The notes: generated by a model from the sequence alone, not told the origin. Positions 54,801 to 61,700 are shown, counted from the stretch's first letter. The stretch: DNA of 64,000 nt from Otis tarda (GCA_026413225.1 CM048554.1:91491963-91555962), one strand, 5' to 3'. Numbers and translations: made by a program.

Positions 54801-57800
54801 ATACAGACCTCTGACAACTCCAGAACAAAAAAAAAAATCCTTTTACAATTCATTCAGTTTCTAATCTGTTTTAATTTTATGTAACTCCTTGTGGCACTAA
54901 GAGAATGGGTAGTGTGTGGTAAAGAAAGTTAACAAAATCATAGTATTTAAACTCTCAGAGTTTACATAATACATTGATGTTTCACTGAATGAAGTAATAA
55001 ATTAATTCACTAGAAAGAGTGAACTTTGGGCTACCACACATTCTCTGCTTCAGTAGTAAGTTTTCATTAAATAGAAATTAAAATTTAAAAGTTGCTAAAA
55101 TGCAAATACAGAAATATTTTAAAATTTTTCATCTTCATCCATACCAGCTGCTTTACTGATGTGGTATTTCAAAATTAATTCAAGAAAATTATATCACAAT
55201 GAGTTTGCTGAGCACGCTGTTCTTTCAAGGCTTATGAGCAGTAGTAAGATGTCAAAATAGGAGAAATTATATTTAGAAAGCCAGTATATTCCTACACAGG
55301 TGTTTCAAAGCCCTACTGTCTTTTAACTTCAGAAAAAAAAAAAAACAACCCCAAACAAAAAACCCCAACCTGTTCAGTAAATTAAGGTAATTTAAGCAAA
55401 ATCCTATTTATGGTGAAAGCCAGAGCCATCTAGTGGTAATAATGTTATACCACATTAAAACACTGGTGGGAACTGACAATGCAAAATACATACCAAGACT
55501 CAGCAGCTGCAAAGGGCTGACTGCATTGGTCATAAATAATACCATCAAGAATAACACAGCAGGCTTTTAAAAATACCTGCATGCATTGTTTTTGTAATAT
55601 AAACAAGGTGAAAAGATGACAAAGAATGGCAGGTCCATAGCCCAAGACTTTATTAAGGAAAATGAAACATTATCACAAAAAAAGTGTCCCTCTAACCCAG
55701 TGAAATGCTCATGTTGGACTCTACTCATCAAATAGAAACGTGCTGAGACCTTTCAGCTTCTGGAAACCACACAGCCCTGGGCAATGCTTAGGCAGAGCCT
55801 CTGTCTCCTTACTAGGAATATCAACCTTTATTTCCACTAGTATGAAGGTAACCTGTGACCATCAAAACTGGGGAGAGACTTAAAGCTGTTAATGCTTTAA
55901 TTAATTCATCAATCATACCAACTCTTTTATTAACCATTTTTCCTTCAGAAGTGTTCTGGTTTTGCTTGGGGTACAATTCTGGGTGGGGTAAGAAAAGAAC
56001 CTTTAAGAACTAGTATCTCCTTATGATTAGCCAGTTGGTTTTGTTTCATTAGAGATTAAAATTTGTATTTCCTAATCAGTCGTATCAATGACCAGAGCAA
56101 GGTACTTGGAATATATATATAAAATTTATTTTTTTTTTACAAGGCTTTGCCTAATAATAGTTACCTTGTAATTTATTGCATACTTTGATGCCCAGTTGTT
56201 AGAGTTCACATATACATAAATTAACAGTCCAGGAGCAAAGTAGATACCAAATTAACATGCATGTTATATATAGCAAAGGGAAACTGAGCGTGCTGAAACT
56301 CACTGGTCTTAAATTAAAAGAAAAATGGAACAAGCCAATGAATTATAGAGAGATTAAAAGTAAACAGCTCTGCTGGATTAATTTCTATGAGTTAAGCACA
56401 TCCTAGTGTGTGTCTGAGATTTCCAGTACCGCTATAAAGAATGTGATGCTCATTTTTCATTGAAATTAGTATTACGGAGCATCTAGGGCCATGAAGTGCC
56501 TCCAGAAGCAAAATCTTGGCCCAGGTTGTACCTACAGGTACTAGCTGCAATATCCAGTACTAATCCTCTTCTTAAAAGACAGATTTTTCTTCTTAAGAAA
56601 TTTTAAGCCTGCATAAATAAAAAGGGGCAGTTTTCTTCCACACTGATATATTAGGTGATTTTGATATTTATAGCCCAGATCTGAGACCAAGTTCCTGTCT
56701 ACAGCATAGACTACATGTGCAAACTGCCCTTGAATAAGTCCAGTCACTCAGGACCTGCTGTCCTGCGTGGCCCAGCTCGTATCTGTAAATCTGCTTTCAT
56801 GTCTTTCTCTGTGCTCTCCTTTCTTGTCTTCGTACACTTTTGGGTTGTTTTTTGGTTTGTTTTTTTTTTTTTGCCTGTCTAGTCCCACACATTTTATTGA
56901 AACCATTTGCTGGCAAGAAAAGGATTTGTATCCCATGGTCTGCTTCTCACCTTTTGCCTTCTAAGGGCTTTACCCCATTGTACACAGGAAACTGCCTCCA
57001 TGACAAGATTGTTGGATGCAGCCCTCCTCCTCCACACCATCAGCATACAGCTGGGCTGAGCACTGCTCCTGGGTCTTTTTTTCATTTCTTGTTAGAAGCA
57101 GAGAATGGGAAAGGAGAGGTAAACTTGTGTGACGAGTAAAGTTAGGACTTTAAGCTGTCTCTGATTTGAGCCTTCCTATGAACATCAGCAGACTCATTTT
57201 CCCTTAATCTCACAGATTTACTAAGATTTAAAAATAATAAAAAGCAAGTTTTCCCAGTGCTAACACATCACTTCCAAAAAAGCCCTGCATGCACGTATTT
57301 TCTCTAGGCAGTGCCAGTATTTCTAGGTTGGAGTCCTCATAGTATTGTGCAACATTCAATAATTCCATCCCCTTGACATGTCCTAAATTATATGTTTAAG
57401 AAAGATGGTTATAACCAAAAATATTTCTTACACATATGCAAGGCTGTCACATAGTATCCATGAGTATAAGCCTTGTACTTAGAGTAAAAAAAGGATTAAA
57501 ATATCCAAATAAGAAAATCCATGTCAATGAGATGAAAATTAAATTGCAGTGATGGGGTAAAAAAACGTACAAGTAAATATACATTTAAAGTAAGTAAATA
57601 ATAAAGTAAAGTAAGTTTGCAGATGACACCAAATTGGGCAGGACCGTTGATCTGCTCAAGGGTAGAAGGGTTCTGCAGAGGTACCTGGACAGGCTGGGTC
57701 AACGGGCCGAGGCCAACAGTATGAGGTTCAACAAGGCCAAGAGCCAGGTCCTGCACTTCGGTCCCAACAACCTCATGCAAAGCTATAAGGCTGGGGAAGA

Positions 57801-60800
57801 GTGGCTCGAAGGCTGCCTGGCAAAAAAGGACCTGGGAGTGCTGGTAGACAGCTGGCTGAATATGAGCCAGCAGTGTGCCCAGGTGGCCAAGAAGGCCAAC
57901 AGCATCCTGGCTTGGCCCCTGTACTTGGCCCTGGGGAGGCCTCACCTCAAAGACTGTGTACAGTTTTGGGCCCCTCACTATAAGAAGGACATTGAGTTGC
58001 TGGAGCATGTCCAGAGAAGGGCAATGAAGCTGGTGAGGGGATGCAGACAACAAGTCTTATGAGGAGCGGCTGAGGGAATTGGGGTTGTTTAGTCTAGAGA
58101 AGAGGAGACTGGGGGAAGCCTTACTGCTCTCTACAACTACCTGAAAGGAGGTTGTAGTGAGGTGGCTGTTGGTCTCTTCTCCCAAGTAACAAGCAATAGG
58201 ACGAGAGGAAATGGCCTCAAGTTGCGGCAGGAGAGGTTTAGGCTGGATATTAGGAAAAATTTCTTTACTGAAAGAGTGGTCAAGCATTGGAATAGGCTGC
58301 CCAAGGAAGTGGTGGAGTCATGATCCCTGGAGGCATTCAAAAAACATGTAGATGTGACACTTCAGGACATGGTTTAGTGGACATGGTGGTGTTGGGTTGA
58401 TGGTTAGACTTGTTGATCTTGGAGGTCTTTTCCAACTGTAATGATTCTATGATTCTATAAGCTTATATGCTTGCTGTGTCACCTACAGGAAGAATGATGT
58501 GTGTGTCCTTTTATGCTAGACTGTATCAACCTATTAACATGCACAAGTAGCAGACTAATAAATGTGAATTGTTTTCTCTAGCTGCCACAAAGCTTGCCAA
58601 GTTACTCCGGGGTAATGCATCAGTTAATGATTTACTCATCCTTTACAGCTGATCAGGCAGACCCATGCAAATTCATGGCATGTGACGAGTTTTCCGAATG
58701 CGTAATGAACAAGGGGACAAAAGAGGCTGACTGTCTTTGTAAACCCGGTTATGCAAGCCAAGACGGATTGCCCTGTCGGAGTCTGTGTGAGCTGGAACCC
58801 CATCTTTGCATCAACGGGGGGAAATGTGAGTTAGTTCCAGGAAAAGGAGCTGTCTGCAGGTAAATAAGCAGTGTTTAACATGAATCCTTTTAACGGATCA
58901 CCGACATGTCTATTGCATGAACAGGCAGAGCTGAGTATATACTTTTCAACAGCATAAGCTACACTAATAAGCCAAGAGCTCAGCATTCAGACAGTTTAAG
59001 CTACATTGCAATACCCTTCTTCAGTATAAAGTCTCACTATGGATAAATCCATTTTTGCCTCTTGGTACACACGGAACATAATGATCTAGTTATTTTTTAG
59101 AGATGCTTTAGAAATTAATTAGAAATACAGCATCATTGGCAGAAGTGGCATGTACAAAACGATGCATTCTTTTCAGATTTCCAAATACATCTTGGAAAAA
59201 TGAAATAACACATTAATGGTTTTGCTATTGATTACGTAGTAGTATTTTAAGAAATCGTGTTTTTCTAAGATACATTAAAAAGGAAATGTATATTCTTATA
59301 AACACACCTATGAGCACTATTCTGATTCCAGATCACCCAGCAAAGCACATGAAGGCTGAGGCTCCTTTCAGGGCTTTCTGTGAAAGACTTGAAGATTAGC
59401 AGCTCCTCCTAACTGCAAACACATTCCATAAGGATTTTTAGATTAAATGAGGTTTAGCCAATACTGAGAACTACCACCTGAACATATTAATTCTCAAGTG
59501 TCAAGTTTCATCTCATTGTAAGAACAGACTACCCAGAGCATTATGTGAAACTGTATACCAGACTGGCACATGGTAGTTGTCCAGGCACATGTATAAACAA
59601 AAGACAAGTTACAATTCTTGCACTTATTTATTCTCTCTTAATATTGACTTTACCAGGTTAATGATACATTTTTTAGCATAGTTAGGATTAATGTCAAAAA
59701 ATAGGACTACTGAGCAAATTATTCATACCATAATTTCACTGTAACAACATAACTGCCATAAGTAATTTTCTGCAGTGGGTGTCACAGAAATGATAATAGA
59801 AGATTATACTGAATTCACTGCAATTACTGCTGAATTCCTGACTTGCGGAGCCACAGTAGTGCAGCTGCAGAATTTTGTACTAGAAATCAGCCTGTGAGCT
59901 AGAGCTCCTCTTATAAACTTTACTGAAGTAGCAAAGAGTATAGCCTACTCCCCCGAGGCCAACACACTAAAGAAAAGAACACCTTTCCATTTCAGAAAAG
60001 CCCTGACTTGATGTACAGTAATAACGAAACCATAATTTGGAATGATAAAAGTATTAAAAATAATAAATGAAACTTTGTGAATTATAGCAAGTCAGTCTCA
60101 GACTGACAGCTTATGAGAACTTGTACAGTCTGCAGGGAGAAAATGGTGGCCTAGTATTTGCTTTAGTCAAGCACTTGATTTGCTTGTGAATTTACTCAGA
60201 AACATGCTAGTTTTTCCACTAACTAGAACCCTATGTTCTCATAAAAAATATGGCAATCTTCTCCCTTGCTTTAAAGGGAGCTATTTGTAGTAGAACTCTT
60301 ATTTCAGACCTTGCTACTCATATTAAAATCACCAATAAACAGAATACAGGCTTCAAAGATGTGTTCAAACATTACTCCACAACACACCTGAACTTCTAAG
60401 GTTCTAAACCGCGAATGTTTTTCAACTTCGCCTTTGGGGCTAGAAATTTGTCAGAGATATTCCAAATGCATAATTTCCTTAACATTGTAAGCTGGCAAAG
60501 AATATATCAGTGTATTTTTACTTAAGACTCACTTTCATTAATCTAAGAATATTATCCTTCCTCTATTATCAAACACATTATTTCATAGAAACAATTAATC
60601 GTATTCGGAATACTGTACTTATATTTAATTGCAGATTTTCCTTTGTTTTTCGAGGTACTCTGTATTTTCTGCCTTTGAGTTCTGTACATTTTTCTCTTCC
60701 TTTCCCTATTTTAGATGCCCTGTACGTAGACACGAGCTTTACCAAGGACAGCGCTGTGCAAAATTTGCTCCAGACCCCATACAGCCCTTCATTTTTAAAC

Positions 60801-61523
60801 CTCTCATTCTTGGCTCACTAAGCCTTGTTTTTCTTTTCATCATTTTAATTATTAAGTTAAGAAGAAAAAGCAAAAGAAACTCTAATTTGCAGTAAGCTGC
60901 TCATGATTTTTCTTCCCATTTCAAAATATTCCTTTTTTTCTTTTGCAATTTAAAATCTTACCTAAACAAAAATGTTCTGCATTGTAGAAGTCCCACTCTC
61001 AACAGCTGCAATTCAGAAAATGCTGTAAGGATTAATCCTGCTTTTGAACATGATGAACCCATAACTAGCTTTTGTCATACGGCTTGTAGTGTAAGTTCTT
61101 GTGTCAGTTCCTCAGAGATGATTGATCACGAAGCATTACATGAACTTGAAAACACAATTCAACATGGAGGTAAAATGCATGAAAATCCTTTTCTTATCCC
61201 TCAACAAACAGCCCTACCTCAAATAACAGGTCCATCTTCACCTATTAACTCTACAATTAAATCAAATTTGAGTCTAATCTCTTCCTTGGCAACTTCAGAA
61301 CTAAAAATACTAATTAATTTATTTGCTTTCCACATTTACTGCTGTGTAGGTTTCATAACAGGACTGTAGAACTGCTTTTCTTACAGCTCTCTTGCATGGC
61401 TTTGGTGGTCAACCCTATCGGAGTGCTTTTTGTGATTTACTGAAATAATTACTCTAGTGCTTTGATTTTTATTTTTTTTAAACTATTGTAGGTCACCGGA
61501 TCAGTTTACAAAGCCAAGACTGA
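4011..61523 (+). CDS. IMPG1: IMPG1, interphotoreceptor matrix proteoglycan 1 (18 coding exons, 1047 aa, with transmembrane and cytoplasmic exons)
   Basis: This entry is the whole coding span; the exons are listed separately. IMPG1 is a secreted or cell-surface glycoprotein of the retinal interphotoreceptor matrix, where it binds hyaluronan around cones and rods; human variants cause vitelliform macular dystrophy. Identity rests on conserved blocks: [76 protein letters not shown] and DQADPCKF. Domains by residue: signal peptide 1-20; SEA1 about 235-365; mucin-like about 380-734; SEA2 about 735-847; EGF1 854-890; EGF2 894-932; transmembrane about 947-964; cytoplasmic tail 965-1047. Human IMPG1 is about 800 aa and has no membrane helix; the extra length here is a longer mucin region plus the C-terminal exons. 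All 17 introns are GT-AG and the exon sum is divisible by three. The last exon is the least certain part. Confidence 0.95.
6788..6837. repeat. 22-bp direct repeat, period 28 bp
   Basis: The 22-mer beginning CAAATTTGTGCC occurs at 6788-6809 and again, identically, at 6816-6837. It sits immediately left of the (AAAG)n tract, so a local slippage duplication is likely. Confidence 0.85.
6843..6895 (+). repeat. (AAAG)n microsatellite
   Basis: About twelve uninterrupted AAAG units ending in a short A-run. This tetranucleotide tract is purine-only on the + strand and is likely to be length-polymorphic. Confidence 0.95.
8377..8398. promoter_or_regulatory. 22-bp palindrome with two bZIP (TGACTCA) sites
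   Basis: Arms TTGACTCATA (8377-8386) and TATGAGTCAA (8389-8398) are exact reverse complements separated by CA. Each arm holds the AP-1/MAF core TGACTCA. The Maf-family photoreceptor factor NRL binds an extended form of this core. Location in intron 1 of a photoreceptor-matrix gene makes an enhancer role possible but unproven. Confidence 0.3.
8570..8640 (+). mobile_element. Short decayed CR1 LINE 3' fragment
   Basis: The sequence around GGAATTGGACTAGGTAACC followed by a CTCTAGATGTCCTCCCAACCT block matches the conserved CR1 3' UTR end, with substitutions. The terminal ATTCTGTG repeat is degraded, suggesting an old insertion. Confidence 0.6.
9188..9192 (+). repeat. 5-bp target-site duplication (GACAT), left copy
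   Basis: GACAT directly precedes the LTR terminus TGTCG. The same five bases follow the other terminus at 10340-10344. Confidence 0.85.
9193..10339 (-). mobile_element. Solo LTR of an avian endogenous retrovirus (1147 bp)
   Basis: The element is bounded by TG...CA: on the - strand it starts TGTTGTGGTTTTG and ends GAACTACGACA. It is flanked by exact 5-bp duplications (GACAT), which fixes both ends. It is more GC-rich than the surrounding intron. On the - strand there is an AATAAA signal (9377-9382 on + coordinates) followed by an R/U5-like 3' part, and a TTAAGAAGG promoter-like stretch near 10160. No gag, pol or env sequence lies beside it, so it is a solo LTR left by recombination between two LTRs. 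A 181-codon open frame inside it on the + strand is antisense to the element and not a gene. The 5-bp duplication suits an ERVL or gammaretrovirus-like source, but the family name needs a repeat search. Confidence 0.85.
10340..10344 (+). repeat. 5-bp target-site duplication (GACAT), right copy
   Basis: GACAT directly follows the LTR terminus CCACAACA and is identical to 9188-9192. Confidence 0.85.
18109..18342 (+). CDS. IMPG1: IMPG1 exon 2 (N-terminal conserved region, RTKR site)
   Basis: It encodes residues 23-100. The first part is Lys/Ser/Thr-rich and variable. The second part carries [17 protein letters not shown] and GVKVCPQES, which match human IMPG1 closely. RTKR at 67-70 fits the furin-type consensus R-X-K/R-R. 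Acceptor TTTTCCAG, donor AGAG|GTAAGA, phase 1 on both sides, so the exon is phase-symmetric. Confidence 0.95.
18343..23156 (+). other. IMPG1 intron 2 (4.8 kb)
   Basis: AT-rich intron. It holds an A-run at 20032-20050 and a (TA)n tract at 20368-20391. No other coding or repeat feature is recognised. Confidence 0.8.
20368..20391. repeat. (TA)n microsatellite
   Basis: About twelve TA units preceded by an eleven-base T run. Confidence 0.9.
23157..23323 (+). CDS. IMPG1: IMPG1 exon 3 (conserved Cys-containing block)
   Basis: It encodes residues 101-156. [18 protein letters not shown] and [14 protein letters not shown] are nearly identical to human IMPG1. It contains an NFS N-glycosylation sequon. 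Cysteines in CQEAVW, ACQRE and TFC are conserved positions. Acceptor ACTCAG, donor CGG|GTAAGC, leaving phase 0. Confidence 0.95.
23528..23556 (+). CDS. IMPG1: IMPG1 exon 4 (29-nt small exon)
   Basis: It encodes RVKHRTFQE plus two bases of Arg166, corresponding to human RIKQRSFPD. It is separated from exon 3 by an intron of only 204 bp. Acceptor TCGCAG, donor AAAG|GTAAGT. Because it is 29 nt long, skipping it would shift the frame. Confidence 0.93.
23557..26259 (+). other. IMPG1 intron 4 (2.7 kb)
   Basis: AT-rich intron sequence with no feature I can support. Confidence 0.75.
26260..26327 (+). CDS. IMPG1: IMPG1 exon 5
   Basis: It encodes residues 166-188, [20 protein letters not shown] and the following few residues, aligned with human RKDEISAEKT. 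Acceptor GATAG, donor ACAG|GTAAAA, ending in phase 1. Confidence 0.93.
26328..27353 (+). other. IMPG1 intron 5 (1.0 kb)
   Basis: Apart from the possible cassette exon at 26510-26539, nothing recognisable is present. Confidence 0.75.
26510..26539 (+). other. Possible 30-nt cassette exon in intron 5
   Basis: The segment is preceded by TTTCTTTACAG and followed by GTTTGT. In the reading phase of the flanking exons (phase 1 in, phase 1 out) it is open and would add [10 protein letters not shown] between residues 188 and 189. The donor is weaker than those of the other exons and I know of no human counterpart, so it may be chance. Confidence 0.25.
27354..27445 (+). CDS. IMPG1: IMPG1 exon 6
   Basis: It encodes residues 189-219, ending in [17 protein letters not shown], which aligns with human DTLLNEILDNTLNDTK. 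NGT and NDT are N-glycosylation sequons. The first half is Ser/Pro-rich and poorly conserved. Acceptor CTCCAG, donor AAG|GTGAGG, phase 0 out. Confidence 0.94.
27446..28634 (+). other. IMPG1 intron 6 (1.2 kb)
   Basis: Nothing recognisable except a short ACATGCAGT repeat (about three copies) at 28127-28156 and an A-run near 28571. Confidence 0.75.
28635..28781 (+). CDS. IMPG1: IMPG1 exon 7 (start of SEA domain 1)
   Basis: It encodes residues 220-268, exactly 49 codons in phase 0. [19 protein letters not shown] starts the first SEA domain, matching human VELSVSLVNQKFKAELADS. The stretch ending AAKFQLQ continues into exon 8. Acceptor TTCCAG, donor CAG|GTAAGG. Confidence 0.95.
28782..31832 (+). 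other. IMPG1 intron 7 (3.1 kb)
   Basis: AT-rich intron; no feature I can support. Confidence 0.75.
31833..31891 (+). CDS. IMPG1: IMPG1 exon 8 (SEA domain 1)
   Basis: It encodes residues 269-287, [19 protein letters not shown], almost identical to human. The donor is duplicated in the sequence TTTAAGTAAGTAAG. Using the first GTAAGT keeps the frame; using the second, four bases later, would create an immediate stop. Confidence 0.95.
31892..33709 (+). other. IMPG1 intron 8 (1.8 kb)
   Basis: AT-rich intron. The only structure seen is the 21-bp palindrome at 32072-32092. Confidence 0.75.
32061..32092. repeat. 21-bp palindrome overlapping a 13-bp direct repeat
   Basis: AGTCTCACTT and AAGTGAGACT (32072-32081 and 32083-32092) are exact inverted repeats around one C. 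CACTTCAAGTGAG occurs at both 32061-32073 and 32077-32089. Function unknown. Confidence 0.8.
33710..33730 (+). CDS. IMPG1: IMPG1 exon 9 (21-nt microexon)
   Basis: It completes Lys288 and encodes QKKEKD plus two bases of Gly295, matching human RPKKEKDG at the same point of SEA domain 1. It enters and leaves in phase 2, so skipping removes seven residues without a frameshift. Acceptor AATGAAG has a poor last stretch of pyrimidines, but the protein match and exact phase support it. Donor GATGG|GTAATT. Confidence 0.88.
33731..35107 (+). other. IMPG1 intron 9 (1.4 kb)
   Basis: AT-rich intron; no feature I can support. Confidence 0.75.
35108..35361 (+). CDS. IMPG1: IMPG1 exon 10 (end of SEA domain 1)
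   Basis: It encodes residues 295-379, starting [17 protein letters not shown] (human GSSSTEMQLTAIFKRHS) and ending [16 protein letters not shown] then GTLQFTD, which align with human TDLKRLISKALEEEQS and GTIQFTD. Acceptor TCTTGCAG, donor GATG|GTCAGT, ending in phase 1. Confidence 0.94.
35362..37177 (+). other. IMPG1 intron 10 (1.8 kb)
   Basis: It holds a CR1 3' fragment (35640-36008). It ends in a pyrimidine tract of about 35 bases just before the exon 11 acceptor. Confidence 0.8.
35640..36008 (+). mobile_element. CR1 LINE, 5'-truncated 3' end
   Basis: Classic CR1 landmarks in order: AGAGGAGACCTTATTT, a GGAACAGGTTGCCCAGAGAG block, a GGCAGGGGGTTGGACTCGATGACC-like block, and the terminal ATTCTGTGATTCTATTA repeat. 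Only the end of the element is present, as usual for CR1. The 114-codon open frame across it is not a gene. Confidence 0.93.
37178..37254 (+). CDS. IMPG1: IMPG1 exon 11 (start of mucin-like region)
   Basis: It encodes residues 380-405, with [15 protein letters not shown] followed by a TIPLTGPDL end. It corresponds to the poorly conserved region after human GTIQFTDE. Acceptor CCCCCCAG after a long pyrimidine tract, donor TTG|GTAAGT, phase 0 out. Confidence 0.9.
37255..37748 (+). other. IMPG1 intron 11 (0.5 kb)
   Basis: Nothing recognisable. The open frame of exon 12 extends 63 nt back into this intron but the TTTTTCAG acceptor fits phase 0 exactly. Confidence 0.75.
37749..38283 (+). CDS. IMPG1: IMPG1 exon 12 (mucin-like region)
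   Basis: It encodes residues 406-583 and is rich in Ser, Thr, Pro and acidic residues, as expected for the O-glycosylated mucin-like segment of IMPG1/IMPG2. Sequence conservation with human is low here, as usual in the family; identification rests on position, composition, open frame and splice phase. Acceptor TTTTTCAG, donor CAAG|GTAAGG, ending in phase 1. Confidence 0.92.
40361..40384. repeat. (AAAC)n microsatellite
   Basis: About five AAAC units in an A-rich context. Confidence 0.85.
46051..46098. repeat. 19-bp tandem repeat, about 2.5 copies
   Basis: AGCATAGTCCAGTTGATAG (46051-46069) is followed by AGTGTAGTCCAGTTGATAG (46070-46088), which differs at two bases, and then a partial third unit at 46089-46098. 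Confidence 0.85.
46089..46330. mobile_element. Possible decayed LTR or other old transposon
   Basis: More GC-balanced than its surroundings, with a TATA-like CTTTTATACCC at about 46144 and a twice-occurring CCACCACCAGGTGT motif (about 46169 and 46198). The pattern resembles old avian LTRs, but the ends and family cannot be set by eye. Confidence 0.25.
48673..48896 (-). mobile_element. CR1 LINE 3' fragment, reverse orientation
   Basis: It starts on the + strand with TAGAATCATAGAATAGTTTG, the reverse complement of the CR1 tail, followed by the inverted GGTCCCTTCCAAC-type and GGCAACCTGTTCCAGTG blocks. It is 5'-truncated near 48896. Confidence 0.93.
51581..51607 (-). mobile_element. Minimal CR1 tail remnant
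   Basis: CATAGAATCATAGAATAGTT followed by TGGGTTG is the reverse complement of a CR1 3' end, but only about 27 bp survive before the match stops abruptly. Confidence 0.7.
52405..52976 (+). CDS. IMPG1: IMPG1 exon 13 (mucin-like region and start of SEA domain 2)
   Basis: It encodes residues 584-774. The first 150 residues are Ser/Thr/Pro-rich with two acidic-flanked Ser-Gly pairs (S594 in PELSGDD, S703 in EVERGSGY) that could carry chondroitin sulfate. [20 protein letters not shown] then opens SEA domain 2, matching human [20 protein letters not shown]. The acceptor is GCAGCAG, so splicing at 52405 or 52408 both keep frame, with or without Ala584. Donor TTG|GTGGGT, phase 0. Confidence 0.95.
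52977..53768 (+). other. IMPG1 intron 13 (0.8 kb)
   Basis: Nothing recognisable. Confidence 0.75.
53769..53988 (+). CDS. IMPG1: IMPG1 exon 14 (SEA domain 2 with GSVIV site)
   Basis: It encodes residues 775-847. [20 protein letters not shown] followed by [11 protein letters not shown] is almost identical to human. G797-S798-V-I-V matches the G|SVVV-type autoproteolysis site of cleavable SEA domains. NLT and NGS are glycosylation sequons. It ends [10 protein letters not shown]. Acceptor TTTTGCAG, donor CCAG|GTAAGA, phase 1. Confidence 0.96.
53989..58648 (+). other. IMPG1 intron 14 (4.7 kb)
   Basis: AT-rich, with a CR1 fragment at 57612-58459 close to exon 15. Nothing else is recognised. Confidence 0.8.
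57612..58459 (+). mobile_element. CR1 LINE fragment with end of reverse transcriptase frame and 3' UTR
   Basis: The fragment begins inside the reverse transcriptase frame: FADDTKLG at 57616-57639 contains the catalytic FADD motif. The frame continues past LHFGPNN and [17 protein letters not shown] to stop near 58062, slightly damaged. CR1 3' UTR blocks follow (AGAAGAGGAGACTGGGGGAA, GGAATAGGCTGCCCAAGGAAG) and the tail ends TGATTCTATGATTCTATAA. Only the last part of the pol frame is present, so it cannot act on its own. Confidence 0.95.
58649..58859 (+). CDS. IMPG1: IMPG1 exon 15 (EGF-like domain 1 and most of EGF-like domain 2)
   Basis: It encodes residues 848-917. EGF1 cysteines are C854, C859, C865, C876, C878 and C890. 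EGF2 starts at C894, C901, C907 and C917 and is completed in exon 16. [18 protein letters not shown] matches human [18 protein letters not shown]. The INGGKC motif of EGF2 is canonical, whereas the human IMPG1 sequence here is degenerate. Acceptor TTTACAG, donor TGCAG|GTAAAT, phase 2. Confidence 0.95.
58860..60714 (+). other. IMPG1 intron 15 (1.9 kb)
   Basis: AT-rich intron with nothing recognisable. Confidence 0.75.
60715..60891 (+). CDS. IMPG1: IMPG1 exon 16 (end of EGF2 and transmembrane helix)
   Basis: It encodes residues 918-976. [15 protein letters not shown] supplies the last two cysteines (C919, C932) of EGF2. After a short linker, [18 protein letters not shown] (947-964) is an uninterrupted hydrophobic helix, followed by KLRRKSKR, a typical stop-transfer sequence. 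Donor TTTGCA|GTAAGC avoids the TAA that would follow if the frame were read through. Acceptor TATTTTAG, phases 2 in and 2 out. The hydrophobic segment aligns in position with IMPG2, not with human IMPG1, which ends soon after its EGF domain. Confidence 0.88.
60892..60987 (+). other. IMPG1 intron 16 (96 bp)
   Basis: A very short intron with GTAAGC donor and ATTGTAG acceptor and a T-rich centre. Confidence 0.85.
60988..61169 (+). CDS. IMPG1: IMPG1 exon 17 (cytoplasmic tail)
   Basis: It encodes residues 977-1037. Joining phase 2 to the first base gives Q977 and an open frame. The segment INPAFEHDE resembles the NP-V-Y-E region of the IMPG2 tail, and [17 protein letters not shown] looks like a short acidic helix. 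A cysteine/serine cluster lies at C1006, C1010 and C1015. Donor GGAG|GTAAAA, phase 1. Only this reading phase is open across the exon, which supports the splice. Confidence 0.82.
61170..61491 (+). other. IMPG1 intron 17 (322 bp), open in the exon 17 frame
   Basis: The exon 17 frame stays open for 66 more codons to a TAG at 61367-61369. Retention of this intron, or a longer terminal exon, would give a different C-terminus. No transmembrane or known motif is clear in the extension. Confidence 0.5.
61492..61523 (+). CDS. IMPG1: IMPG1 exon 18 (last coding exon, tentative)
   Basis: After the acceptor AACTATTGTAG, phase 1 joining gives [10 protein letters not shown] and TGA at 61521-61523. The acceptor has a good T-rich tract and the phase fits, but only ten codons are involved and I recall no homologue to compare. 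The alternative is that the gene ends by reading through exon 17 to 61369. Confidence 0.55.
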
Positions 61524-61700
61524 CAAGTTAGTCTCTGAAATTCTTCACTTCCAGCACCAGCCAGACAAAACCAAGGTTTGTGACTATTTTCATGAGCTTT
61601 AAAAATCTGATGAGTTTCTGTTTTTCCCGATGGCAATGTTACGAGGAAGCCTCTTTGACTAGTTCCATACAAATAAAAGGTTGGGGTTTTTGGATGCTTG
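61524..61700 (+). other. Presumed IMPG1 3' UTR (first part)
   Basis: Sequence between the inferred stop codon and the first good polyadenylation signal, with no repeat seen. The true 3' end may lie further downstream. Confidence 0.45.
61672..61677 (+). terminator. Candidate polyadenylation signal AATAAA
   Basis: The canonical hexamer lies about 150 nt past the inferred stop codon and is followed by GGTTGGGGTTTTTGG, a GT-rich downstream element of the usual type. Other AATAAA hexamers occur near 62570, 62640 and 62956 and could serve longer transcripts. Confidence 0.5.

Noticed and set aside
57634-58062. 142-codon frame resembling a gene
   Set aside because: It is the tail of the CR1 reverse transcriptase frame.
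60715-60895. Exon 16 ending at the TAA at 60893-60895, giving a tail of a few residues
   Set aside because: A GTAAGC donor overlaps this stop and joins in phase to an open exon 17 only 96 bp away, so splicing is more likely; an unspliced short form is not excluded.
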